From Streptomyces meridianus (lineage in GTDB: Bacteria; Actinomycetota; Actinomycetes; Streptomycetales; Streptomycetaceae), in NCBI RefSeq assembly GCF_023703325.1, contig NZ_JAMQGM010000001.1, positions 175,745 through 239,744 of the forward strand: DNA of 64,000 nucleotides, in the 5' to 3' direction. The translations under genes were made by a program, and so were the position numbers. This document shows, piece by piece, positions 32,973-43,875 of the stretch (position 1 is its first letter; each line of letters begins with the position of its first letter). The notes under the pieces are model-generated. The model saw only the letters and a program-made list of their open reading frames with translations, was not told where the DNA came from and did not search any database.

Positions 32973-33976
32973 GAGGTCTGCTCCCTTCGTTCGCCGCAGG
33001 AACGGCGGGCCACGAGGCGGGCGGAGAGGGTGACGGACGCGGCGGTCCGCCCCTCGACGACGTCGATCAGCGCCCGCACGGCGGTGCGGCCGAGTTCGCC
33101 GGTGGGCTGGGCGATGGCGGTGATCGGCGGATCGGTGTGGACGAACCAGGGGATGTCGTCGAAGGCGGCGAGCGCCACGTCCTCGGGCACGCGCAGCCCG
33201 CGGGCGTACATCTCGTCCATTGCGCCGAGGGCCATCAGGTTGTCCGCGGCGAAGACCACGTCGGGCGGCCGGGGCAGGTCGAGGAAGCGCCCGGTGGCCT
33301 TCCGGCCGCTGTCCGCCTGGAAGTCGCCCTGGCCGACGTACTCGGCGGGCAGCGAGAGGCCGTACGCGTGCAGGGCGTCGCGGAAAGCCTCGACGCGTTC
33401 GCTGCCGGTGGTGGTTGCGGCGGGGCCGTTGATGATGGCCAGCCGCCGGTGGCCGAGGGCATGGAGGTGGGCGACCAGATCACGGATGGCGTCCCGCCCG
33501 TCGGCGCGGACCACGGGAACGTCCACGCCGGGGATCCAGCGGTCGACGAACACCATGGGGGTACCGGTGCGGGCGGCGCCCAGCATCAGCGGAGAGCCGC
33601 CGTCGGTCGGGCTGACGAGGAGTCCGTCGATGCGGCGGTCCAGCAGGGTGCGGACGTGGTGGTCCTGGAGTTCGGGCTGCTCGTCGGCGTTGCCGATGAT
33701 CACGCTGTAGCCGAGGGCCCGTGCCTCGTCCTCGACCGAGCGGGCCAGCTCGGTGAAGAAGGGGTTGAGGACGTCGCTGATGACCAGCCCGAGGGTGCGG
33801 GTCTGGTGGGTGCGCAGCGAACGGGCCACGGCGTTCGGCCGGTAGGCCAGCCGGTCGACCGCGGTCAGGACACGGGCCCGCGTCTCGGCGCGAACGGCGG
33901 GGTGCTGGTTGAGCACGCGCGACACGGTCGCGACGGAGACCCCAGCCAGGGACGCCACGTCCTTGATGCCGACCAT
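32969..33976 (-). CDS. rbsR: LacI-family repressor of the ribose operon
   Basis: A 335-residue LacI/GalR regulator. The HTH is GIKDVASLAGVSVATVSRVL and the hinge helix NAVARSLRTHQT. The sugar-binding core has LGLVISDVLNPFFTELA, GLLVSPTDGG, PMVFVDRW, LGHRRLAIINGPA and AAFDDIPWFVHTDPPIT. It is the first gene of its own operon, which is common for Streptomyces sugar operons, and two LacI-type operators lie directly upstream, so it should repress itself and rbsACBKD until ribose or a derivative is bound. AAGGGAG precedes the ATG by eight bases. Confidence 0.94.
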   Translation of the reverse strand: MVGIKDVASLAGVSVATVSRVLNQHPAVRAETRARVLTAVDRLAYRPNAVARSLRTHQTRTLGLVISDVLNPFFTELARSVEDEARALGYSVIIGNADEQPELQDHHVRTLLDRRIDGLLVSPTDGGSPLMLGAARTGTPMVFVDRWIPGVDVPVVRADGRDAIRDLVAHLHALGHRRLAIINGPAATTTGSERVEAFRDALHAYGLSLPAEYVGQGDFQADSGRKATGRFLDLPRPPDVVFAADNLMALGAMDEMYARGLRVPEDVALAAFDDIPWFVHTDPPITAIAQPTGELGRTAVRALIDVVEGRTAASVTLSARLVARRSCGERREQTS

Positions 33977-33991
33977 CGCCGCACTCCCTTG

Positions 33992-34028
33992 TGGAAACGA
34001 TTACAGCGCTCGATTGGAATCGATTACA
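33992..34028. promoter_or_regulatory. Two LacI-type operators before the ribose operon
   Basis: TGGAAACGATTACA (33992-34005) and TGGAATCGATTACA (34015-34028) differ at one position and are 23 bases apart, so they sit on nearly the same face of the helix (about two turns). Each has the central CG typical of LacI/GalR sites. They lie 16 to 52 bases before the lacI start. Confidence 0.75.
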
Positions 34029-34205
34029 CGCAGAAGAGCAAGACCGGTTGACCGGATCGTTATCTTCCGGATGCTGCCTGCGGGCCGTGTAGGCGCTGTG
34101 CCCGGCCCGGCCCCCCACGGGGCCCGCACGTCACGGGCCGGCGGCTGCCGTTCCGGCCCCGTCGGCGCCCGCCGTTCTGTCGGAGGACAGCGGTACCGTC
34201 ACGAC

Positions 34206-36419
34206 ATGGTGCAAGTCGCGGTGCTCGAGGGAGTCCTGGAGCGGATCACCTATGCCAACGAGGAGAACGGCTACACGGTCGCCCGGGTGGACACGGGGCG
34301 CAGCGGCGACCTGCTGACGGTCGTCGGCTCGCTGCTCGGCGCCCAGCCCGGCGAATCGCTGCGCATGGAAGGGCGTTGGGGCTCACACCCGCAGTACGGC
34401 CGCCAGTTCACGGTCGAGAACTACACGACGGTCCTGCCCGCCACCGTCCAGGGCATCCGCCGCTATCTGGGCTCCGGTCTGATCAAGGGCATCGGCCCGC
34501 GCATCGCCGAGCGCATCGTCGACCACTTCGGTATCGACACCCTCGACATCATCGAGAAGGAGCCGGGGCGCCTCATCGAGGTCCCCGGGCTCGGACCCAA
34601 GCGCACGAAACTCATCGGCGCCGCCTGGGAGGAACAGAAGGCCATCAAAGAGGTGATGGTCTTCCTCCAGGGCGTCGGCGTCTCCACCTCCATCGCCGTG
34701 CGCATCTACAAGAAGTACGAGGACGCCTCGATCTCCGTCGTCCGCAACCGGCCCTACCGGCTGGCCGCCGACGTCTGGGGCATCGGCTTCCTCACCGCCG
34801 ACCGGATCGCCCAGGCGGTCGGCATCCCGCACGACAGCCCCGAACGCGTCAAGGCTGGTCTCCAGTACGCCCTTTCGCAGTCCGCCGACGCGGGCCACTG
34901 CTACCTGCCCGAGGAACAGCTCATCGCCGACGCGGTGAAACTGCTCCAGGTCGACACCGGACTCGTCATCGACTGCCTCGCCGAACTCGCCGCCGAGGAG
35001 GAGGGCGTGGTCCGCGAGCACGTCCCGGGCCCCGAGGGCGGCGGTACCGTCCCGGCCGTCTACCTCGTGCCCTTCCACCGCGCCGAGATCTCCCTGGCCG
35101 GGCAACTGCTGCGGCTGCTGCGTACCGAGGAGGACCGGCTGCCCGCCTTCCGCGACGTGGACTGGGAGGCCGCGCTGACCTGGCTCGCCGGGCGTACCGG
35201 CGCCGACCTGGCCCCCGAGCAGCGCGAGGCGGTGAAGCTGGCGCTGTCACAGAAGGTCGCCGTCCTCACCGGCGGACCGGGCTGCGGCAAGTCCTTCACC
35301 GTGCGGTCGGTCGTCGAACTCGCCCGTGCCAAGAAGGCCAGAGTGGTGCTGGCCGCGCCGACCGGGCGGGCCGCGAAGCGGCTCTCGGAGCTCACCGGCG
35401 CCGAAGCGTCCACCGTGCACCGGCTGCTGGAACTCAAGCCCGGCGGGGACGCGGCCTACGACCGGGACCGGCCGCTGGACGCCGACCTGGTGGTGGTCGA
35501 CGAGGCGTCCATGCTCGATCTCCTGCTCGCGAACAAGCTGGTCAAGGCGGTCCCGCCGGGGGCCCACCTGCTGCTCGTCGGGGACGTCGACCAACTCCCG
35601 TCCGTCGGCGCGGGGGAGGTGCTGCGCGACCTCCTCGCTGACGGCAGCCCGGTGCCCGCGGTCCGGCTCACCAGGATCTTCCGGCAGGCGCAGCAGTCGG
35701 GGGTGGTGACCAACGCCCACCGCATCAACTCCGGCGTCCCGCCCCTCACTCGGGGGCTCCCGGACTTCTTCCTGTTCGCCGAGGAGGACACCGAGGAGGC
35801 GGGCCGTCTGACGGTGGACGTCGCCGCCCGCCGCATCCCCGCCCGGTTCGGGCTGGACCCGCGCCGCGACGTGCAGGTGCTGGCGCCGATGCACCGTGGT
35901 CCCGCCGGCGCCGGCACCCTCAACGGGCTGCTCCAGCAGGCCGTCACGCCCGCGCGTCCCGACCTCCCCGAACGCCGCTTCGGCGGACGGGTCTTCCGGG
36001 TCGGGGACAAGGTCACCCAGATCCGCAACAACTACGAGAAGGGGGCGAACGGCGTCTTCAACGGCACCGTCGGCGTCGTGACGTCCTTGAACAACGACGA
36101 GCAGCGGCTCACCGTCCTCACCGACGAGGACGAGGAGGTGCCGTACGACTTCGACGAGCTCGACGAGCTGACGCACGCCTACGCCGTCACCATCCACCGG
36201 TCTCAGGGGAGCGAGTACCCGGCGGTGGTGATCCCCGTCACCACGGGCGCCTGGATGATGCTGCAGCGCAATCTGCTCTACACCGCCGTGACGCGGGCGA
36301 AGCGCCTGGTCGTGCTGGTCGGGTCGCGTCGGGCGCTCGGCCAGGCGGTGCGCACGGTCTCCGCAGGCCGCCGCTGCACGGCTCTCGACCACCGTCTCGG
36401 CGGGGCCGTCCGGCCGTGA
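34206..36419 (+). CDS. recD2: RecD2-type DNA helicase
   Basis: A 737-residue superfamily 1B 5'-3' helicase of the RecBC-independent RecD2 type. After an OB-like N-terminal part (EGVLERITYANEENGYTVAR) come helix-hairpin-helix repeats (LIKGIGPRIAERIVDHFG, LIEVPGLGPKRTKLIG). The motor has motif I GGPGCGKSFT (about 356), AAPTGRAAKRLSELTG, motif II VVVDEASMLD, LLVGDVDQLPSVGAGEVLRD, and the UvrD_C_2-like end AYAVTIHRSQGSEYPAVVIP and YTAVTRAKRLVVLVG. Length and order are complete. It likely unwinds DNA during repair. The ATG at 34206 has GGAGGACAG about 18 bases upstream; divergent from the ribose operon. Confidence 0.94.
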   Translation: MVQVAVLEGVLERITYANEENGYTVARVDTGRSGDLLTVVGSLLGAQPGESLRMEGRWGSHPQYGRQFTVENYTTVLPATVQGIRRYLGSGLIKGIGPRIAERIVDHFGIDTLDIIEKEPGRLIEVPGLGPKRTKLIGAAWEEQKAIKEVMVFLQGVGVSTSIAVRIYKKYEDASISVVRNRPYRLAADVWGIGFLTADRIAQAVGIPHDSPERVKAGLQYALSQSADAGHCYLPEEQLIADAVKLLQVDTGLVIDCLAELAAEEEGVVREHVPGPEGGGTVPAVYLVPFHRAEISLAGQLLRLLRTEEDRLPAFRDVDWEAALTWLAGRTGADLAPEQREAVKLALSQKVAVLTGGPGCGKSFTVRSVVELARAKKARVVLAAPTGRAAKRLSELTGAEASTVHRLLELKPGGDAAYDRDRPLDADLVVVDEASMLDLLLANKLVKAVPPGAHLLLVGDVDQLPSVGAGEVLRDLLADGSPVPAVRLTRIFRQAQQSGVVTNAHRINSGVPPLTRGLPDFFLFAEEDTEEAGRLTVDVAARRIPARFGLDPRRDVQVLAPMHRGPAGAGTLNGLLQQAVTPARPDLPERRFGGRVFRVGDKVTQIRNNYEKGANGVFNGTVGVVTSLNNDEQRLTVLTDEDEEVPYDFDELDELTHAYAVTIHRSQGSEYPAVVIPVTTGAWMMLQRNLLYTAVTRAKRLVVLVGSRRALGQAVRTVSAGRRCTALDHRLGGAVRP

Positions 36420-36553
36420 GATTTCCTGTATCGGGCCCGGGAGGAGCAGGATGGGAGGCGCACAGCGGCACTGCGTGCCAGAAATGACGGCAGTGGCCGA
36501 CCCCGAGTGCACGCGCGAGTGCCGAATGGGGGAAGCTGGAGACAGTCAGGGCA

Positions 36554-36567
36554 CCTCTAGGTAGAGG
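36554..36567. promoter_or_regulatory. Short palindrome in citA leader
   Basis: CCTCTA-GG-TAGAGG, 22 bases before the citrate synthase start, in an otherwise gene-free 170-base region. It may be an operator or a leader hairpin. Confidence 0.35.
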
Positions 36568-36589
36568 CACAACGTCGGTGAGGGATGAC

Positions 36590-37879
<1,290 letters not shown>

Positions 37880-37898
37880 CTGCCGCACCGCATCTCCC

Positions 37899-37933
37899 AG
37901 GGCCCCGGGGCTTGCTTCTTGCCCCGGGGCCCT
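37899..37933 (+). terminator. Terminator of citA
   Basis: A perfect 13-bp stem (AGGGCCCCGGGGC and complement) with loop TTGCTTCTT, 20 bases after the citA stop. Confidence 0.85.
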
Positions 37934-38029
37934 TGCGCGTCCGCACCGAGTGGCGCGCGGGCGCGCAGGTCCGCGATGAACGCGGAGCTGCGCGTCGTGC
38001 CGTGCGGTCGGTGGACGAGGCGTGCGCAC

Positions 38030-38132
38030 CAAGAAGAAGGCGCCTCGCGTCCGATCCCCCCACGGGTCGGAGCAAGGCGCCTTCCAGGCCCGGTTCGGAT
38101 TCCCCCCACGGGATCCGGCCGGGGGCTTTTCG
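38030..38132 (+). ncRNA. 6C small RNA
   Basis: Two consecutive stem-loops, each presenting a run of six cytosines, match the actinobacterial 6C RNA class. Stem 1: outer arms 38036-38045 (GAAGGCGCCT) and 38075-38084, inner arms CCGATCC and GGGTCGG, with loop CCCCAC. Stem 2: arms CGGAT (38096-38100) and ATCCG (38113-38117) around CCCCCCACGG, extended by CCCGG and CCGGG, then TTTT at 38127-38130, so it doubles as a Rho-independent terminator. In this class the C-rich loops are thought to pair with G-rich mRNA sites. The 5' end is not clear; I see no obvious -10 and give an approximate start. It lies about 100 bases downstream of the citA terminator. Confidence 0.8.
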
Positions 38133-38252
38133 GTCGCAGCCCACTGCGATCTGCCGGGACGCGTGCGTGCGGGAGGGCCGCTCAAAGCTCCCCGGGCACG
38201 TGTCCCGGCCACGCGAGTCGGCGCCGTCCCCCAAGACGACTCCGGCTTGGCC
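38133..38252. other. Gene-free stretch after 6C RNA
   Basis: No convincing coding frame on either strand; codon bias in the open frames here is poor. It separates the 6C RNA from a palindrome at 38253. I see no other structure. Confidence 0.4.
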
Positions 38253-38294
38253 GGTACCGGACTCCTCCGGAGCCTGGTACCGCATGGTTAGACT
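38253..38294 (+). promoter_or_regulatory. Inverted repeat and possible promoter
   Basis: GGTACCGGACTCC and GGAGCCTGGTACC (11 of 13 positions pair) flank TCC at 38253-38281. TAGACT at 38289-38294, directly after it, resembles a -10 hexamer on the plus strand. No gene follows on that strand before the terminator at 38367, so it could drive a short RNA of about 100 bases. Confidence 0.35.
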
Positions 38295-38366
38295 CACGAC
38301 CCCCCACGATGGTTACGTTCGGATCGATGTGATCTGCGTCTCATGCCATACGGGCCCCAATGAGGG

Positions 38367-38398
38367 CAAGGGCCTCGATTGGGAGATCGAGGCCCTTG
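38367..38398. terminator. Terminator of copA, usable in both directions
   Basis: A perfect 13-bp stem CAAGGGCCTCGAT/ATCGAGGCCCTTG with loop TGGGAG, 28 bases beyond the copA stop on the minus strand. Confidence 0.8.
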
Positions 38399-38426
38399 GG
38401 TGAGGATGTTGTGCCATTGATGTGGA

Positions 38427-40823
<2,397 letters not shown>

Positions 40824-40842
40824 CCGATGTCCTCCTCTCGGG

Positions 40843-41133
40843 TCAGCCCCGGCCCACGAACTCGTAGCCCGCTTCGTCGACCGCGGCCTGCACGGTCGCA
40901 TCGTCCAGGGGCGCGGCGGACGTGACGGTCACCAGACCGGTGGATGCAACGGCGTCGACCGCGCTGACCCCGGCCACCGCGGCCAGTTCCTCCCGTACGG
41001 CTCCCTCACAGTGCCCGCAGGTCATGCCGGCCACGCGGTACACGGCCCGGACCTTGCCGGTGCCAACGCTCTCGGGGGACTCGGTCTCCCCCTGGCCGGA
41101 GCCGCAGCAGGTTCCGTTCGTCTCGGCCGTCAT
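40843..41133 (-). CDS. copZ: Copper chaperone CopZ (HMA domain)
   Basis: A 96-residue copper chaperone. Residues about 28-96 form an HMA fold with AGMTCGHCEGAVREEL binding Cu(I) through two Cys; GYEFVGRG ends the domain. The N-terminal extension MTAETNGTCCGSGQGET carries two more Cys, which could add a metal site. GAGGAGG stands before the ATG. It is co-transcribed with copA and hands copper to it. The promoter region holds a CsoR-type palindrome. Confidence 0.92.
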   Translation of the reverse strand: MTAETNGTCCGSGQGETESPESVGTGKVRAVYRVAGMTCGHCEGAVREELAAVAGVSAVDAVASTGLVTVTSAAPLDDATVQAAVDEAGYEFVGRG

Positions 41134-41203
41134 GGTCGTCCTCCTCGGGATGTTCCGACTGCCACCAGGGTGCCTCCCCGGCGGCCTCCACCCTCTCAAC
41201 GTT

Positions 41204-41220
41204 ATACCCCTTGGGGGTAT
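41204..41220. promoter_or_regulatory. CsoR-type copper operator
   Basis: ATACCCC-TTG-GGGGTAT, in the 183 bases between copZ and the divergent DedA gene. It has the form of CsoR operators found before Streptomyces copZA genes: a G/C-tract palindrome flanked by TA. CsoR releases it on binding Cu(I). No csoR gene is in the window. Confidence 0.8.
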
Positions 41221-41316
41221 TCCCGTGATGCGCGTTGCTGCGGCGTGGCCCCCGTGACAGCCTCGGAATACGGATCGCGGCACCGCCCGGCGCCGCACCG
41301 ACGAGGGGCGGCCGCC

Positions 41317-42087
41317 ATGCAGACGCTCGGGACGTACCTGGTGCTGGCGGCGACGACGGCCCCGCCGCTGGTGCCCAACGCCGGAATCCTCGTCGCTGCG
41401 GGAGTCCTCGCGTCGCACGGACGGCTGAACATCGTCGTCGTCCTGCTGGTCGTCGCCGGCAGCGCGGTCCTCGGCGATCTGGCCATCCACTGGTTCGGCA
41501 GCCGCTTCCGGCGCCCGGTCCACGGATGGGCGCGGCGCACTACGCGCCGCCGGACGCTGCTGGCCTGGACCACCGAGCAGATACACCGCTACGGGGTGCC
41601 CTTCGTCATCGCCGTGCGGTTCCTCCCCAGCGGGCGGCTCATCGGCGGTCTCGCCGCAGGCGTCACCGGCTACCCGCGGCGGCGCTACCTGGTGGGCGCC
41701 GTGATCGCCGAGAGCATCTGGGCGTCGTACTCGGTGTTCCTCGGCTATCTCGGCAGCGCGGTCGCCGAGAACCGGTTCTACGCTGCGTCCATCGGCTTCG
41801 CGATTTCGGCGGTGGTCGCCGGGGCCGGCCTCCTGGTGCAGCGCTCCGCTCGTCGCCGGGTGAGCAGCCGGGAGGCCGCCGAAGCCGCCGCGGCCGAGAA
41901 CGCTGCGCCCGGGCGGGCCGGTACGGGGAGCTCCGGCCCGGGGAACGCAGGCACCGGGGGCGGAGCCGCCGGGAACGCCGGTGACCGGAAGCGCGACGAC
42001 GGCCCGGGAGCGAGCGGCCCCTCCCGGGGCCCCGGCGGAGCCCGTCCCCTCGGCATCGGCGAGCGCGGCGGGGCGGCGGACGACTGA
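41317..42087 (+). CDS. DedA/SNARE-associated family membrane protein
   Basis: A 256-residue DedA-family protein, of the class that includes bacterial polyprenyl-phosphate and lipid scramblases or transporters. The N-terminal spans (LVLAATTAPPLVPNAGILVA, LNIVVVLLVVAGSAVLGDLA) enclose the re-entrant segments; VPFVIAVRFLPSGRLIGGLAAG matches the conserved R-F-x-P-x-x-R motif of the family, followed by SIWASYSVFLGYLG. The last 70 residues are a Gly/Ala/Arg-rich, low-complexity cytosolic tail. ATG 41317 follows GAGGGGCGG. It faces copZ across a CsoR-type site, so a copper link is possible. Confidence 0.82.
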   Translation: MQTLGTYLVLAATTAPPLVPNAGILVAAGVLASHGRLNIVVVLLVVAGSAVLGDLAIHWFGSRFRRPVHGWARRTTRRRTLLAWTTEQIHRYGVPFVIAVRFLPSGRLIGGLAAGVTGYPRRRYLVGAVIAESIWASYSVFLGYLGSAVAENRFYAASIGFAISAVVAGAGLLVQRSARRRVSSREAAEAAAAENAAPGRAGTGSSGPGNAGTGGGAAGNAGDRKRDDGPGASGPSRGPGGARPLGIGERGGAADD

Positions 42088-42152
42088 GACGGGCCGTCGG
42101 CCGCCCCGGTGGAAGGCGTCACCGGGGACAGTCGGCGGGACCCGCGACGCTC

Positions 42153-42185
42153 CCCGCCCGCTGCCGGGCGACGGCAGGCGGCGGG
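42153..42185. terminator. Possible terminator between DedA and HTH genes
   Basis: CCCGCCCGCTGCCG, five bases, CGGCAGGCGGCGGG form a stem with two mismatches in 14 positions, between convergent genes. Confidence 0.45.
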
Positions 42186-42213
42186 AAAACACCCCCTGCC
42201 GACTCGGAGGGTC

Positions 42214-42417
42214 TCAACTGAGCGGTGGGCGGCCCCGGTTGCCCGGTCTGCGGGTGACCCAGGTGCGGATGGTGTCCGCGAACCAGAACGGCCTGCCGCC
42301 CTCGACGAGATCGGGCGCCGGGAGCAGTCCGTGCTTCCGGTAGGAGCGGACGGTTTCCGGCTGGACGCGGATGTGCGCGGCGATCTCCTTGTACGACCAC
42401 AGACTCCGGTCGGTCAT
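42214..42417 (-). CDS. Small helix-turn-helix (MerR/excisionase-like) protein
   Basis: A 67-residue DNA-binding protein: SLWSYKEIAAHIRVQPETVR then SYRKHGLLPAPDLVEGGRPF and WFADTIRTWVTRRPGNRGR. This is a winged-helix domain of the MerR/AlpA-excisionase type, in which the Trp and Arg tail binds the minor groove. I recall similar short proteins as conserved in Streptomyces; whether it is a regulator or an architectural protein is unknown. The ATG at 42417 follows GAGG. It lies downstream of the iolE-like gene on the same strand but 248 bases away. Confidence 0.8.
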   Translation of the reverse strand: MTDRSLWSYKEIAAHIRVQPETVRSYRKHGLLPAPDLVEGGRPFWFADTIRTWVTRRPGNRGRPPLS

Positions 42418-42608
42418 GGGACGAACCTCCTCGCCCGCCGCGGCAGCGGCCCGGTGGAGCCGGCGAGGGAGCCGCGGTGGGGCCACTGATGATCTTTCGG
42501 CCTGTGCCCGCTCCAACGACGCCGCCCGGGGCCGGGCAGGGGCTGTCGAGCCTCTGTGACGCGCAACTCGCGCAACCGTGACAACTGTGGCCGGGCCGTG
42601 ACAGGGGA

Positions 42609-42644
42609 CGGCGGCGGGACGGACCTCTGCCCGTCCTGCCGCCG
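42609..42644 (-). terminator. Terminator of the iolE-like gene
   Basis: GGCGGCGGGACGG and CCGTCCTGCCGCC form a 13-bp stem with one G-T type mismatch and an 8-base loop, 22 bases beyond the stop. Confidence 0.6.
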
Positions 42645-42665
42645 CAAACCCGCCCCGGCGGCTGC

Positions 42666-43586
42666 TCAGGCGCCGCAACCGCGCAGCAGCCGCCGGGTGC
42701 GCCGCGCGATGGGCAGCGGCCGGTCCGGCGGGCACGGGTACATGTCCTGCTCGACGATCGCGAACAGGTCGACGCCCAGTCCCTGGGCCGCGGTCAGCAC
42801 CGGCTCCAGCGCGGGCACGCCGTGCGGCGGCTCGCACATCACTCCACGTGCCACCGCCGGGCCGAACGGCACGCCGTCGCGCACGACTTCGGCGAGGATC
42901 TGCGGATCGACCTGCTTGAGGTGCAGGTAGCCGATGCGGTCGCCGTAGGTCTCGATCAGCTGCACGCTGTCGCCGCCGCAGTAGGCGTAGTGGCCGGTGT
43001 CCAGGCAGAGCGAGACCAGGCCGGAATCGGTGCCGTCGAGGAACCGGGCGACGTTCGCCTCGCCGTCGATGTGGGTGTCCGCGTGCGGGTGCACCACGAT
43101 GTCCAGCCCGAACTCCTCCCGCACGCGTCTGCCCAACTCCTCCGTACCACCGGTCAGATGGCGCCACTGCTCAGGTGTCAGGTCGGGGCTCTCCAGCACC
43201 TTCGCGGTCTTGTCGTCGCGCCAGAAGGAGGGAATCACCACGAGGTGGCGGGCACCCATCGCCCGGGTCAGGGCGGCCACCCGTGAGACGTGCTCCCAGG
43301 TGGCGTCCCAGACGTCCGGGCCGCGGTGCAGCGCTGTGAACACCGTGCCGGCCGAGACCTGCAGACCGCGCCGCCCGGTTTCGTCGGCCAGCCGGGCCGG
43401 ATCGGTGGGCAGGTAGCCGTACGGGCCGAGTTCGATCCAGTCGTAGCCGGCCTCGGAGACCTCGTCGAGAAAGCGCCACCAGGGCAGTTGCAGCGGATCC
43501 TCGGGAAACCAGACGCCCCAGGAGTCGGGTGCCGAGCCGACCCGGATGCGGTCGAGAACGGGGGCGGGAGTGCGGCCGTCGGTCAT
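42666..43586 (-). CDS. Inosose dehydratase/isomerase-like TIM barrel (IolE/IolI type)
   Basis: A 306-residue xylose-isomerase-like barrel: RVGSAPDSWGVWFPEDPLQL, GYDWIELGPYGYLPTDP, HLVVIPSFWRD, VVHPHADTHIDGEAN, LCLDTGHYAYCGGDSV, IGYLHLKQVDP and FAIVEQDMYP carry Glu/Asp/His metal ligands. Divergence from iolC-iolB-iolD-mmsA across 289 bases places it in myo-inositol catabolism, as 2-keto-inositol dehydratase (IolE) or inosose isomerase (IolI); sequence alone does not decide, and the N-terminal motif differs from Bacillus IolE. I start it at MTDGRTPAP. Ends RRLLRGCGA. Confidence 0.72.
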   Translation of the reverse strand: MTDGRTPAPVLDRIRVGSAPDSWGVWFPEDPLQLPWWRFLDEVSEAGYDWIELGPYGYLPTDPARLADETGRRGLQVSAGTVFTALHRGPDVWDATWEHVSRVAALTRAMGARHLVVIPSFWRDDKTAKVLESPDLTPEQWRHLTGGTEELGRRVREEFGLDIVVHPHADTHIDGEANVARFLDGTDSGLVSLCLDTGHYAYCGGDSVQLIETYGDRIGYLHLKQVDPQILAEVVRDGVPFGPAVARGVMCEPPHGVPALEPVLTAAQGLGVDLFAIVEQDMYPCPPDRPLPIARRTRRLLRGCGA

Positions 43587-43875
43587 GCGTCGATCTCCTT
43601 GTGCCGGGCTGCGCCGCGGCGCGGCACCGGATGCCGTGGGGAGAGGAACCGTCGTCTGCGGCAGCGTGACCACCGTTTCGACCCGCTGTCAAGAACGACA
43701 TCGGCAGATCGGGACATCGCCTTGACCGGTGGGCGGGGAAGGGGCCCGGCCCTTTTTCCCTCCCCCGGGCGGACGGTTTCCGGGGGAGTGCGGGCCCCGG
43801 AGCGGGTACGAGAAGGGTTCCGCCGGGCACGTCCCCATCGGACAGCCCGCCCGTCCGCCGAACGAAAGGGCTCGC
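43587..43875. other. Divergent intergenic region of the iol genes
   Basis: 289 bases without a gene. It contains TTGACA on the minus strand (43692-43687) as a possible -35 for the iolE-like gene, and GACATCG repeated at 43697 and 43713, possible regulator half-sites. No clear -10 match is visible at the right distance. Confidence 0.35.

Noticed and set aside
38022..38291. Open frames over the 6C RNA region
   Set aside because: Poor codon bias, no ribosome site, and the sequence is explained by two hairpins and a terminator.
42214..43167. 317-residue frame extending the small HTH protein upstream
   Set aside because: The extension is antisense-like Arg-rich sequence overlapping the iolE-like gene; the HTH protein has its own ATG with GAGG at 42417.
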